Assembly (NCBI RefSeq): GCF_001458735.1
Contig: NZ_CZQA01000001.1
Location: forward strand, 1,736,001 to 1,800,000
DNA length: 64,000 bases
Source: Candidatus Nitrospira nitrosa
Lineage (GTDB): Bacteria > Nitrospirota > Nitrospiria > Nitrospirales > Nitrospiraceae
Reading direction: 5' to 3'
Part shown: positions 7,080 through 16,664 of the stretch, in pieces
Position numbering within the stretch: the first letter of the stretch is position 1
Layout: the number at the start of each line of letters is the position of its first letter
The notes under the pieces: model-generated
Told to the model about the DNA's origin: nothing
Seen by the model: the letters and a program-made list of their open reading frames with translations, nothing else
The model's database searches: none
Program-made: the position numbers and the translations under genes

Positions 7080-8788
7080 TGGCGGGTTTTGTTCCTAGCG
7101 GTCGTCACTATATCCTGCTGTTGCTACTGCTGTGTGGCTTTGGGCTGGTTCTGTTCCGTCTGGTGACACTACAGGTCTGGCAAGCGGCTGAACTGTCGGT
7201 CAAGGCGGATCGACAACATAGGAAAACGGTATCTCTGGAAGGAGCGCGCGGCACGATTGTCGATAGGCACGGTAAGGTCTTGGCAATGAATGTTGAAGTG
7301 CCCTCCGCTTTTGGGGTTCCGACTACGTTGGATAGTCCCACAAAAACTGCACGGGTGCTTGCTCCTGTATTGCAAGTTCGGAGTGAAGAGTTAGAGCGTA
7401 AGCTTCGACAGACACGGAGTTTTGTGTGGCTGGCCAGAAAGTTAGACCCTGAGCAGGGACGTCGTCTGGAACGGTTATCTATCGATGGGGTTGGAGTCGT
7501 CATGGAGGGGCGCCGGTTTTACCCCAAGGGTCCATTTCTATCGCATGTATTGGGTTTTGCAGGGATGGATGGTGAGGGGCTGGAGGGGGTTGAGCATCGG
7601 TATGAATCGTACCTGCGTGGTGAAAAGCGGATGATGGTCCTCCAGCGTGACGCTCTGGGGCGTTCGGTGTTTCCAAAGGATATGACTGAACGAAGTCCCA
7701 CACCTGGATATAACCTCGCACTCACGATTGATGAGGTGATTCAGTACATTACGGAAAGGGAACTTGAAGATGCCGTGACTCGCGCTCAGGCAAAGTCAGG
7801 CACGATGATCGTTTTGGATCCACGGACTGGAGCGGTACTGGCAATGGCGGTGAGTCCGAGATTTGATCCCAACGTCGTCTCGAACCTCAGTCCTGATCGA
7901 TGGCGAAACAAGGCGCTTACTGATGCGTACGAGCCAGGGTCTACACTGAAGGCGGTAATGGCGGCCGCGGCCATTGAAGAGCGGGTCGTGAGGCCGAATA
8001 CGATGGTGTTTGGAGAGCATGGTCGTATGGCGGTTGCCAATACAGTGATTCATGATCATGAGAAGCTAGGTTGGGTCTCCTTTGCGCAGGTCATACAGAA
8101 GTCCAGCAACATTGGAGCGGTGAAGACCGGCATGGCGTTGGGAGAGCAGCGGCTTTATCGATATCTTCACGCGTTTGGATTTGGGCAAAAAACGGAGATC
8201 GACCTTCCTGGAGAAGGAGCAGGATTGGTCAAGCATCCAAAGGACTGGGGGCGGCGTTCTGTCGCCTCGATTTCAATAGGACAGGAAATAGGCGTGACGC
8301 CGATTCAGATGGTTTCCGCAATAGCGGCCCTGGCAAACGAAGGTGTCTTGATGAGACCGTACGTGGTTTCAGAGATTCGAAGTTCCGAAGGGCAGCTTCT
8401 GAAGACAATGTCTCCTCAGGTGAGGCGACGGGCCGTTTCACCTGAAACCGCCCATACGATGACGAACATTTTGGAAGGCGTTGTCACAGATGGGACAGGG
8501 GCAAAGGCGGCTATCCCAGGCTTTCGGGTAGCCGGGAAGACCGGTACGGCCCAAAAGATTGATCCTCGAACGGGTAGCTACTCGGGTTCTCGGTTTGTGA
8601 CATCGTTCGCGGGGTATGTCCCTGCGAACAGCCCACGACTGGCAATGATTGTTGTGATCGATGAACCTCAGGGCGATGCGTGGGGTGGGACGGTGGCCGC
8701 TCCCGTATTTAGCCGCGTCGGCGAGCAGGTGCTGAGCTACTTGGGTGTGGCATCGGAAGAACCCGTTACGCTCGCAATGGCACTGTAG
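7079..8788 (+). CDS. ftsI: Division-specific transpeptidase (PBP3/FtsI)
   Basis: 569 residues, GTG start sharing one base with the ftsL stop. It has a short cytoplasmic N-terminus, one membrane segment (about 11-30), a PBP dimerisation domain (RGTIVDRHGKVLA) and a transpeptidase domain with the three active-site motifs: SxxK in EPGSTLKAV, SxN in KSSNIG and KTG in AGKTGTAQ. There is no PASTA domain at the C-terminus. It crosslinks septal peptidoglycan as partner of FtsW, which lies further down the same cluster. Identification is secure; the division-specific role follows from its position in the cluster. Confidence 0.95.
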   Translation: MAGFVPSGRHYILLLLLLCGFGLVLFRLVTLQVWQAAELSVKADRQHRKTVSLEGARGTIVDRHGKVLAMNVEVPSAFGVPTTLDSPTKTARVLAPVLQVRSEELERKLRQTRSFVWLARKLDPEQGRRLERLSIDGVGVVMEGRRFYPKGPFLSHVLGFAGMDGEGLEGVEHRYESYLRGEKRMMVLQRDALGRSVFPKDMTERSPTPGYNLALTIDEVIQYITERELEDAVTRAQAKSGTMIVLDPRTGAVLAMAVSPRFDPNVVSNLSPDRWRNKALTDAYEPGSTLKAVMAAAAIEERVVRPNTMVFGEHGRMAVANTVIHDHEKLGWVSFAQVIQKSSNIGAVKTGMALGEQRLYRYLHAFGFGQKTEIDLPGEGAGLVKHPKDWGRRSVASISIGQEIGVTPIQMVSAIAALANEGVLMRPYVVSEIRSSEGQLLKTMSPQVRRRAVSPETAHTMTNILEGVVTDGTGAKAAIPGFRVAGKTGTAQKIDPRTGSYSGSRFVTSFAGYVPANSPRLAMIVVIDEPQGDAWGGTVAAPVFSRVGEQVLSYLGVASEEPVTLAMAL

Positions 8789-8815
8789 TAATTCTGATAA
8801 TACTAGGAAACGTCA

Positions 8816-10318
8816 ATGACCTTTGCCACCATGCTACAAGCCCTTGAAGGGTGCGTACCTGTCCTTGAACATCGTGGTGACCTGAATATCGCCGTGAAAG
8901 GAATCACCGACGACTCCCGTGCGGTTTCAGCCGGAAGTGTCTTTGTGGCTGTGAAAGGTGAGCGGGTGGATGGGCACCAGTTTATTCCAATGGTGGTGGG
9001 CGCTGGCGTTGGAGGTGTGGTTGCACAGCAACCAATGGAGACAGGGACGGTTCCCTTTGTTTACGTTGAAGACTCCAGGAAGGCGCTCGGTCTTCTGGGG
9101 AGCCAGTTCTATGGAGATCCCTCGTCACGGTTGCGGATGGTTGGCGTGACCGGAACAAACGGGAAGACCACGACCACCTATGTATGCAAAGCGTTCTTGG
9201 AAGCTGTACGTGCTCGAGTGGGGATGATCGGCACGGTTGCTTATCAAATTGGAGACACGGTAATCCCTGCAGCACATACGACTCCTGGAGCGCTTGAGCT
9301 TCAGCAGTTGCTCGCAAAAATGGTCACTCACGGATGCACGACGGCTGTGATGGAAGTATCTTCACATGCCTTGGCTCAGGACCGTACGAGCGGGTGTGAA
9401 TATGATGTGGCGGTTTTTTCCAATCTGACGCAGGACCATCTCGATTTTCATGGGACAATGGAAGCCTACTTTCAGGCAAAGTTGCGACTTTTTACCGGAC
9501 TCGCCAATGGTCGGAAAGTCAATAAACGGGCAATCATCAACGTCGATGATTGCTATGGCCCGCGTATCGTTGAACAGTGTTCTGTGCCGGCGTGGACCTA
9601 TGCGATCAAGGCCAAAGCGGACCTCCGTGCGGAAGATGTGAGACTGTCTCTTCAGGGGGTGGTGTTTACCGCTGTGACCCCACGGGGGAATTTTCGAGTC
9701 GAAAGCCACCTTGTGGGCGAACACAATGTCTACAATCTGCTAGCCGCCATTGGCGTGGCCCTTCATGAGGGGGCAACACCTGATCAGATAAATCACGCTG
9801 TCACTCAAGTCACGAATGTACCGGGACGGTTTGAGCGCGTGATGGCAGGCCAGCAGTTCACCGTCGTCGTCGACTATGCCCATACTGAAGATGCGTTGAA
9901 TCGACTGTTGATGGCGGCAGAAACATTAAAGACCGGACGGATCATTACGGTATTTGGCTGTGGCGGGGATCGTGATCGAGGGAAACGGCCGAAGATGGGA
10001 GAAGCCGCTGTGCGTTCCAGTGATGTCGTGATCCTCACCTCGGATAATCCAAGAACGGAAGATCCTCATGTGATTCTTGAACAAGTGGAGCAGGGGGTTG
10101 TGAGGGCGTTAAGGCAACGGCCTCATGTGCAATATCATAAGATTCCTGACCGACGGGAAGCCATTGAAACGGCGGTACGAGAAGCACGGGAAGCGGATAT
10201 GGTGCTGATCGCCGGGAAGGGGCACGAGGATTATCAGATCATCGGAACCACGAAATATCATTTCGACGATCGTGAAGTGGCGCGTCAGGCGATCGAACGA
10301 CTCAAATTTCAGGCCTAA
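8816..10318 (+). CDS. murE: UDP-MurNAc-tripeptide synthetase MurE (meso-diaminopimelate type)
   Basis: 500 residues, full-length Mur ligase with the three usual domains: an N-terminal UDP-binding domain (DDSRAVSAGSVFVAVKG), a central ATP-binding P-loop (TGTNGKTTTT) and a C-terminal substrate domain. The motif DNPRTEDP is the DNPR signature of ligases that add meso-diaminopimelate rather than lysine, predicting Gram-negative-type peptidoglycan. It adds the third residue to UDP-MurNAc-L-Ala-D-Glu in the cytoplasm. murF follows after 41 bases. Confidence 0.96.
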   Translation: MTFATMLQALEGCVPVLEHRGDLNIAVKGITDDSRAVSAGSVFVAVKGERVDGHQFIPMVVGAGVGGVVAQQPMETGTVPFVYVEDSRKALGLLGSQFYGDPSSRLRMVGVTGTNGKTTTTYVCKAFLEAVRARVGMIGTVAYQIGDTVIPAAHTTPGALELQQLLAKMVTHGCTTAVMEVSSHALAQDRTSGCEYDVAVFSNLTQDHLDFHGTMEAYFQAKLRLFTGLANGRKVNKRAIINVDDCYGPRIVEQCSVPAWTYAIKAKADLRAEDVRLSLQGVVFTAVTPRGNFRVESHLVGEHNVYNLLAAIGVALHEGATPDQINHAVTQVTNVPGRFERVMAGQQFTVVVDYAHTEDALNRLLMAAETLKTGRIITVFGCGGDRDRGKRPKMGEAAVRSSDVVILTSDNPRTEDPHVILEQVEQGVVRALRQRPHVQYHKIPDRREAIETAVREAREADMVLIAGKGHEDYQIIGTTKYHFDDREVARQAIERLKFQA

Positions 10319-10359
10319 CCCACAGCGGTAGGATTTGGTTGGTGCAGGGACGTACAGCC

Positions 10360-11808
10360 ATGACACTCTTTTCCGTCGAAGAGTTGCGGGAAGTGATCGG
10401 CGGTCGGGTTTTAAGTGGAAATGAAGGTGCCTGGGGCAAGCAACCAGTCCAGCGCATCAGTCTCGATACGCGGTCACTTCGTCCTGGAGATCTCTTTATT
10501 GCAATACGAGGTGATCGATTCGACGGACATGACTTTATCAAGACGGCGCTAGGGCAGGGTGCCGTTGGAGCGATCGTGCTCGACTCGTACGATGTCTCCC
10601 TCTGTGCGGGGAAGTTTTTCTCCAAACGAGTTAGGCCGGTGATTCTCGGTGTTCCTGATCCACTGTATGCCTACCAACAGCTGGCCTCGTACTTTCGGGG
10701 TCGCTTCAAGATTCCGATCGTCGCCGTGACGGGTAGTAATGGGAAGACGACGACCAAGGAGATGGTGGCGAGTGTTATGGCGCATCGCTGGAAGATCCTC
10801 AAGACAGAGGGCAATCTCAATAACCGGTTGGGGGTTCCACAAACTATCTTCCGTCTCAATGCGCAGCACCAAGGGGCGGTCATCGAGATGGGGGTCGACA
10901 ATATTGGTCAGACAACCAGGTTGTGCGAAATAGCCAAGCCGACGATCGGGATCATTACGAACATCGGGCCTGATCATCTGGAATTTTTTGGATCCATGGA
11001 CGTCTCTGCGCAAGCAAAAGCCGAGTTGCTTGATCTGCTCCCAGGCGATGGAATTGCTGTCCTGAATGCCGATGATTTCTACTATGACTATCTCACCGCG
11101 CGAGCCAGATGTCGCGTGGTGTCTTTTGGCTTGTCCGCCAAAGCAGACGTCCGTGCCTTGGATGTCACCTTGGACGGTCGCAATGGAACGATGTTTCGCC
11201 TGCTGCTTCCTGGAGGCAGACGCCATACCAATATCCATATTCGTGTTCAGGGCGAGCACAATGTTGTCAATGCCCTAGCTGCGGCAGCGGTCGGTACGAC
11301 CCTGGGGCTATCAGGGGTGGCGATTGCGCAGGGGCTTTCAAAGTTTAGGCCGGCGGCCATGAGATCGCAGGTCTCTGTTACTCAGGGGGTCAAGCTTATC
11401 ATCGACTGTTACAATGCTAACCCGGGCTCGATGACGGCGGCGGTTCAGCTCCTAGGCCAGCTTAGGACGAAGGGAAAGAAGATAGCTGTCTTGGGGGATA
11501 TGCTGGAGCTCGGTCCGAATTCCGCGCAGATGCATGAGGAGGTCGGCGGCTTCGTGGCACGGCAGGGGATCGATCAACTGGTGGCCTGTGGCCCCTTGGG
11601 GAAAAGTCTTGCCAAGGGTGCGAGGGAGGCTGGGCAAGATCCGGCCCATATCATGGAAGTATCGGATGCCAAAGCTGCAGCCGATGCGGTGAAGGCGATC
11701 GCTAAATCTGGGGACGTGGTGTTGATCAAAGCATCACGTGGAATGAAGTTAGAACGTGTGGTAGACGCACTCCAAGGAGTCAAGGGTGCGCGAAAGAAAG
11801 CCTTATAG
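10360..11808 (+). CDS. murF: UDP-MurNAc-tripeptide--D-Ala-D-Ala ligase MurF
   Basis: 482 residues from the ATG at 10360, chosen because AGGGA (10346-10350) is well spaced before it; in-frame TTG and GTG codons slightly upstream are less likely. It has an N-terminal MurF domain (SLDTRSLRPGDLFIAIRG), the P-loop TGSNGKTTTK and the DCYNANPGSM motif characteristic of MurF. The enzyme attaches the D-Ala-D-Ala made by Ddl, encoded in the same cluster, completing the pentapeptide precursor used by MraY next door. Confidence 0.96.
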   Translation: MTLFSVEELREVIGGRVLSGNEGAWGKQPVQRISLDTRSLRPGDLFIAIRGDRFDGHDFIKTALGQGAVGAIVLDSYDVSLCAGKFFSKRVRPVILGVPDPLYAYQQLASYFRGRFKIPIVAVTGSNGKTTTKEMVASVMAHRWKILKTEGNLNNRLGVPQTIFRLNAQHQGAVIEMGVDNIGQTTRLCEIAKPTIGIITNIGPDHLEFFGSMDVSAQAKAELLDLLPGDGIAVLNADDFYYDYLTARARCRVVSFGLSAKADVRALDVTLDGRNGTMFRLLLPGGRRHTNIHIRVQGEHNVVNALAAAAVGTTLGLSGVAIAQGLSKFRPAAMRSQVSVTQGVKLIIDCYNANPGSMTAAVQLLGQLRTKGKKIAVLGDMLELGPNSAQMHEEVGGFVARQGIDQLVACGPLGKSLAKGAREAGQDPAHIMEVSDAKAAADAVKAIAKSGDVVLIKASRGMKLERVVDALQGVKGARKKAL

Positions 11809-11821
11809 GTCTCGCTGACAG

Positions 11822-12898
11822 ATGCTGTATATTTGGCTCTACCCATTTCACGCGCAATTCTCCTTTCTGAACGTCTTCCGCTACCAGAGCTTCCGCATTA
11901 TTTATGCGGCAGTCACGGCATTTCTGATCGCCTTTGTGCTGGCCCCATGGGTGATCAGAAAGCTCCAAGAAATCAAGCTGGGTCAACAAGTGAGAGATGA
12001 CGGACCTAAGCGGCATCTTGCTAAAAGCGGAACACCGACGATGGGCGGCATCCTGATCATTTTTGCAGTGACCTTATCAACGTTATTATGGGCAGACATC
12101 TCACGCCCGCACATCTGGTTGGTGCTCGGTGCGACGCTTGGGTTCTGTGCGATTGGGTTTGTCGATGACTATCTCAAGTTTATCAAAGCTCGATCAAAGG
12201 GGCTCTCCGCGTCACAAAAGTTTACCGCGCAAATTGCCGTGGCGCTCATCGTCGCGGTGGTTCTCTATTGCATGCCTGAGTACAACACGAAGCTCAGCGT
12301 GCCGTTTTTTAAAAGTTTCACGCCGGACTTAGGCTGGTTCTACGTCGTATTTGCCATCATCGTCATCGTCGGCAGTTCCAATGCCGTGAACCTTACAGAC
12401 GGTCTTGATGGATTGGCCATTGGGCCGATTATGATCACGGCATTAGCCTACACCGTCGTCGCTTATGTCACCGGGCATCGGTTGATGTCCGAATATTTGC
12501 TGATTCCCCATATTGAAGGGGCCGGAGAGTTGGCAGTGTTTACTGCCGCGATCTTGGGATCGAGCCTCGGCTTTCTTTGGTTCAATACCTATCCCGCGTC
12601 AGTATTTATGGGAGACGTCGGGTCTCTCCCGCTTGGGGCGGCACTGGGGACGGTAGCGGTGATCAGTAAGCATGAGTTGCTCCTGCTGATGGTCGGTGGG
12701 GTCTTTGTCATCGAGGCCGTGTCGGTTATTTTTCAAGTCGTCTCGTTCAAGTCTCGAGGCAAGCGGATCTTTCTCATGGCACCGATACACCACCACTTCG
12801 AGATGAAGGGCTGGGAAGAGCCAAAGGTGGTCGTCCGTCTGTGGATCATTGCAATTTTACTGGCACTATTAAGTCTGAGCACGCTCAAATTAAGGTAG
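11822..12898 (+). CDS. mraY: Phospho-MurNAc-pentapeptide transferase MraY
   Basis: 358 residues, about ten membrane segments, normal MraY length. Family signatures are visible: the KxGTPTMGG motif near residue 65, FVDDYLKF with the Mg-binding Asp pair, NLTDGLDGLAIGP, and the C-terminal HHHFE motif in APIHHHFEMKG. It makes lipid I by transferring phospho-MurNAc-pentapeptide to undecaprenyl phosphate at the inner membrane, feeding MurG. Thirteen bases separate it from murF and six from murD, consistent with one operon. Confidence 0.97.
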   Translation: MLYIWLYPFHAQFSFLNVFRYQSFRIIYAAVTAFLIAFVLAPWVIRKLQEIKLGQQVRDDGPKRHLAKSGTPTMGGILIIFAVTLSTLLWADISRPHIWLVLGATLGFCAIGFVDDYLKFIKARSKGLSASQKFTAQIAVALIVAVVLYCMPEYNTKLSVPFFKSFTPDLGWFYVVFAIIVIVGSSNAVNLTDGLDGLAIGPIMITALAYTVVAYVTGHRLMSEYLLIPHIEGAGELAVFTAAILGSSLGFLWFNTYPASVFMGDVGSLPLGAALGTVAVISKHELLLLMVGGVFVIEAVSVIFQVVSFKSRGKRIFLMAPIHHHFEMKGWEEPKVVVRLWIIAILLALLSLSTLKLR

Positions 12899-12904
12899 TC
12901 CGAT

Positions 12905-14314
12905 ATGGTTGGACTGGACATGACACAGCTTGAAGGAAGGCGGGTGGCTGTCGTTGGACTGGCCAGGAGCGGAGTGGCTGCCGCGCATCTCTTGCAGGCA
13001 GTCGGTGCAGTTGTGACCGTCGCAGATCGGAAAGATCGCGCAGAATTACAAGGCGTCCTCAAGACCATTGAGGAGTCGGGGATCGACGTGGCGTTGGGAA
13101 GCGGTTATGAAACGGCTCTGACGACGGCCGAATTAGTGGTCATTAGTCCAGGGGTGCCCTATCGGATGGAGGCGTTGGAGCGCATCCGTCGTCGAGGTGT
13201 GAAGGTGATCAGCGAGCTTGACCTTGCATCGAGATTCATGCCCGTTCCCATCCTTGCGTTGACCGGCACCAATGGGAAAAGTACGACAGTCACGATGATA
13301 GGGAAAATGTTACAGGCTAGCGGGAAACAGGTATTTGTTGGCGGCAATCTCGGAACCGCTTTTAGCGAAGCGGCGCTCCAGTCGCTACGGGCAATGAAGG
13401 AGGGACGAGCTTGTCCGTACGATGCTGCCGTCGTGGAAGTTTCCAGTTTTCAACTCGAGACGGTCGAGCAGTTTCATCCCTGGATTGCGGCCATCCTTAA
13501 TGTGACGGTGGATCATCAGGATCGGTATGAGTCCATCGCAGAGTATATTGCCGCAAAAAATAGGATTTTCGAGAATCAAACATCATCGGATGTTGCTTTG
13601 TTTAATCTCGATGATCCACGAGTCAGTGCACTACGACATAGTGTGAAGGCGCGAACGTTCGGATTTACGCGGCGGCCCCCGTTACCACCGGACCTGGCAG
13701 GAGGGACCTATCTCGAACATGGTCGCATCATGACGGCCATTGATGGTCAGGCACGGGAGGTCTGTCTCCGTAGCGAGCTCAAGACCATTGGCGATCACAA
13801 CGTTGAGAATGCCATGGTGGCTGCCACCTATGCGTTGTTGAGTGGGTGCCATCTGGATGATGTACGTCGCGTACTTAGGGAGTTCCCAGGTCTGGAACAT
13901 GCCTTGGAGGTTGTCCGTGACCGACGAGGGGTACGCTTTATCAACGACTCGAAGGGAACCAATGTCGACGCGACTTTGAAGGCGCTGCATAGTATTGATC
14001 AGCCGATTTGGCTGATTGCTGGTGGGCGCGATAAAGGTGGGGACTTCTCGCGGTTGGCTCCGGCGATTCGTCAGCGAGTGAAACGCCTCCTATTAATTGG
14101 AGAGGCGGCTCCGTTAATTGCTGATGCTGTGCAGGGGTATGGAGCCATCGACTGGCCGAAAAGCCTGCAGGAGGCAGTGGAATTGGCTTCCTTGGGAGCA
14201 AGCTCGGGCGATGTCGTTCTGATGTCACCGGCCTGTGCGAGTTTCGACATGTTTGCTGATTATCAAGATCGTGGGAGACAATTTAAGAGCGCGGTCCAAT
14301 CCTTGTCGGCCTGA
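12905..14314 (+). CDS. murD: UDP-MurNAc-L-alanine--D-glutamate ligase MurD
   Basis: 469 residues with an N-terminal Rossmann domain (VAVVGLARSGVAAAHLL), P-loop TGTNGKSTTV and the substrate-domain motifs NDSKGTNVDAT and SPACASFDMF, all typical of MurD. It adds D-glutamate as the second residue of the stem peptide. The ATG at 12905 is taken as start; an in-frame ATG at 12920 is an alternative five codons in. It lies six bases after mraY and before ftsW. Confidence 0.96.
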   Translation: MVGLDMTQLEGRRVAVVGLARSGVAAAHLLQAVGAVVTVADRKDRAELQGVLKTIEESGIDVALGSGYETALTTAELVVISPGVPYRMEALERIRRRGVKVISELDLASRFMPVPILALTGTNGKSTTVTMIGKMLQASGKQVFVGGNLGTAFSEAALQSLRAMKEGRACPYDAAVVEVSSFQLETVEQFHPWIAAILNVTVDHQDRYESIAEYIAAKNRIFENQTSSDVALFNLDDPRVSALRHSVKARTFGFTRRPPLPPDLAGGTYLEHGRIMTAIDGQAREVCLRSELKTIGDHNVENAMVAATYALLSGCHLDDVRRVLREFPGLEHALEVVRDRRGVRFINDSKGTNVDATLKALHSIDQPIWLIAGGRDKGGDFSRLAPAIRQRVKRLLLIGEAAPLIADAVQGYGAIDWPKSLQEAVELASLGASSGDVVLMSPACASFDMFADYQDRGRQFKSAVQSLSA

Positions 14315-14349
14315 TGGTCGGCAATGTAGAGGAGCATTGACACTGAACA

Positions 14350-15537
14350 ATGTCAAAGAAAGCAGCTGGGACTTTGGCACTACCTTGGACCACGAACAGT
14401 TCGCGAGTTGGGATGGATCAGGTCTTATTATGCGTGACGGTGATGCTGACGGTCGTCGGCTTGGTCATGGTGTTCAGTGCGAGTGCGGTTCTGGCCGGAA
14501 ATCGGCATCACGATTCCTGGTACTACCTCAAGCGGCAGGGTGTCTGGTTGGTAATGGGGTTGAGCCTTCTCCACGTGCTGTCTCGTGTCGACTATGTCTG
14601 GTGGAAACGGTTGTCCATTCCGTTGCTTGGAGGCATGGCAACACTCTTGGTCATGGTCCTGATTCCTTCCCTGGGAATGACAGCCAATGGGGCCAGACGG
14701 TGGCTCGGAGCGGGGCCGATATCGATTCAGCCTGCCGAGATGGTGAAGCTGGGGGTAGTGATCTATCTCGCTGCCTATCTGACAAGAAAGGAAGGTCGGA
14801 TCCAAGACTTCCAGAGCGGGCTGCTCCCGGCGCTGCTTGTGATTGGCCTCCTCTGCGGATTGGTTCTGATGGAGCCGGATTTGGGAACAGTCGTGGTGTT
14901 GGGCGTAGTCACGGGCAGCCTTTTATTCGTGGGGGGCGCACGCCTGTCTCATCTGTCAACATTGGTACTCTGTGCGGTACCAATTGGATTGGCGCTTGTC
15001 TTGTCCACCGAGTATCGCCGACAACGACTCATGGCGTTTTTGCAGCCATGGAACGATGCGTCCGATACAGGATTTCAGATTACTCAATCATTTCTGGCAT
15101 TCGGCAGCGGTGGCCTTTTTGGGGTAGGGTTGGGGGAGGGAAAGCAGAAGCTATTTTTTCTTCCCGAAGCACACACGGATTTTGTCTTGGCGCTCATCGG
15201 CGAGGAGCTGGGGTTCGTCGGTACCGGCGTCATCATCCTGTTATTTGTGTTGTTTATGATCAGAGGATTTCAGATTTCGACGCGCGCACGGGTCCCCTTT
15301 GGGCGGTACTTGGGGATCGGTATCACGACACTGATCGGAGTGCAGGCGTTAACCAACGCCTGTGTGGTGACTGGGCTTGTGCCGACAAAAGGACTCACGT
15401 TGCCGTTCGTCAGTTATGGAGGATCCTCTCTTGTCGTCAGCTTGGCTGGAGTGGGAATGTTGTTGAGCATCTCCAGAGATCGCCATGCCGGCCGAGAGGC
15501 GATAGAACATCGGAGTGGGCATGGGTGGGTACGTTAA
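14350..15537 (+). CDS. ftsW: Septal peptidoglycan glycosyltransferase FtsW (SEDS family)
   Basis: 395 residues with about ten membrane segments. SEDS-family signatures are clear: VMVFSASAVLA early, GARRWLGAGPISIQPAEMVKL, MEPDLGTVVV and the C-terminal block GLTLPFVSYGGSSL. FtsW polymerises lipid II at the septum together with FtsI. A longer open frame in another phase covers this gene and runs into murG, but its N-terminal half has no family resemblance and is a shadow. The gene ends two bases before murG starts. Confidence 0.96.
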   Translation: MSKKAAGTLALPWTTNSSRVGMDQVLLCVTVMLTVVGLVMVFSASAVLAGNRHHDSWYYLKRQGVWLVMGLSLLHVLSRVDYVWWKRLSIPLLGGMATLLVMVLIPSLGMTANGARRWLGAGPISIQPAEMVKLGVVIYLAAYLTRKEGRIQDFQSGLLPALLVIGLLCGLVLMEPDLGTVVVLGVVTGSLLFVGGARLSHLSTLVLCAVPIGLALVLSTEYRRQRLMAFLQPWNDASDTGFQITQSFLAFGSGGLFGVGLGEGKQKLFFLPEAHTDFVLALIGEELGFVGTGVIILLFVLFMIRGFQISTRARVPFGRYLGIGITTLIGVQALTNACVVTGLVPTKGLTLPFVSYGGSSLVVSLAGVGMLLSISRDRHAGREAIEHRSGHGWVR

Positions 15538-15539
15538 CG

Positions 15540-16664
15540 ATGACGATCGTCATTGCCGCAGGAGGCACAGGGGGCCATCTCTATCCGGCCATTGCCCTGG
15601 CAAGAGAATTTCTGCGGCGGGACTCTTCAACGAAGATTCTCTTTGTGGGTACAAGCCGAGGTGTTGAGTCTCGAGTGCTCACACATGAGGGATTCGAGCT
15701 CGTTATGATTACGGCTAAGCCGGTGATGGGGAAAGGATTACTTGATGTTTTTCAGGCTCTGCTGTCGCTTCCAGTCGGAATTTGGCAATCATGGCAAGTT
15801 CTGAGACGGCGGAGTGCTGATCTCGTAATTGGCGTCGGTGGGTACACGAGCCCAACTGTGTTGGTGGCGGCAGCACTGAGGGGGATTCCTCGAGTGATTT
15901 TAGAGCCGAATGCATATCCTGGATTGGCCAACAAAGTGGTGGGTCCACTTGCCCAACGGATCTTTTTGGCGTTTGAGTCGGCCGCGACGTTCTTTGACCG
16001 ACAGAACGCACAAGTTGTCGGAACACCCATCAGGCAGGAGTTCCTGGGGCATGAACCCGAGAGCCAGGCGGCGAATAAGCGGAATGGACGACACCTGCTG
16101 GTTTTCGGAGGCAGTCAGGGAGCGAAAGCGATCAATAGTGCGGTGCTCGAAGGATTGCCCGTACTCATGGCGCGCTTGCCTACACTGACGATCACACACC
16201 AAACAGGTGAGGGAGATTATGAGCGGGTCAGGGAAGGGTACAAGACGCTGGGGATCTCGGCTACCGTTGTCCCGTTTCTGTATGACATGCCGACGGTGTT
16301 ACGGACGGCGGATGTCGTGGTGGCTCGTGCTGGGGCTATGACGATCGCTGAGCTGACGGCATGTGGGAAACCCGCGATCCTGATTCCATTGCCGACGGCC
16401 ATTTATGATCATCAGATGAAGAACGCTCGAGCCATGGAAGCGGCAGGTGGAGCAGTGGTGCTGCCGCAGTCAGACCTGACAGGGGCGAGATTGAGCGAGA
16501 TGGTGGATGCGATTGTATCGGACTCTCAGCGGTGGGAGCGCATGCATCATGGGAGTTTGGGGATGCGACGAATTGACGCTGGCGAACGTATCGTCAGCGA
16601 GTGTTACGCGATGATGGGAGTGAATCATGACATCAACCAATCTTTTAGAAAGGCCAGAGGGTAG
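15540..16664 (+). CDS. murG: UDP-GlcNAc:lipid I GlcNAc transferase MurG
   Basis: 374 residues from the ATG at 15540, two bases after the ftsW stop. The N-terminal glycine loop [10 protein letters not shown], the HQxG-like ITHQTGEGD segment and the UDP-GlcNAc site [10 protein letters not shown] are all present, followed by the [15 protein letters not shown] region. MurG converts lipid I to lipid II at the inner face of the membrane. The frame is open far upstream in the ftsW region but begins to look like MurG only at [12 protein letters not shown]. Its end overlaps the murC start by 38 bases. Confidence 0.96.
   Translation: MTIVIAAGGTGGHLYPAIALAREFLRRDSSTKILFVGTSRGVESRVLTHEGFELVMITAKPVMGKGLLDVFQALLSLPVGIWQSWQVLRRRSADLVIGVGGYTSPTVLVAAALRGIPRVILEPNAYPGLANKVVGPLAQRIFLAFESAATFFDRQNAQVVGTPIRQEFLGHEPESQAANKRNGRHLLVFGGSQGAKAINSAVLEGLPVLMARLPTLTITHQTGEGDYERVREGYKTLGISATVVPFLYDMPTVLRTADVVVARAGAMTIAELTACGKPAILIPLPTAIYDHQMKNARAMEAAGGAVVLPQSDLTGARLSEMVDAIVSDSQRWERMHHGSLGMRRIDAGERIVSECYAMMGVNHDINQSFRKARG

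Noticed and set aside
14235-16664. An 809-codon open frame covering ftsW and murG.
   Set aside because: Its first part is out of phase with FtsW, which has the real family motifs; only the MurG part from 15540 is coding.
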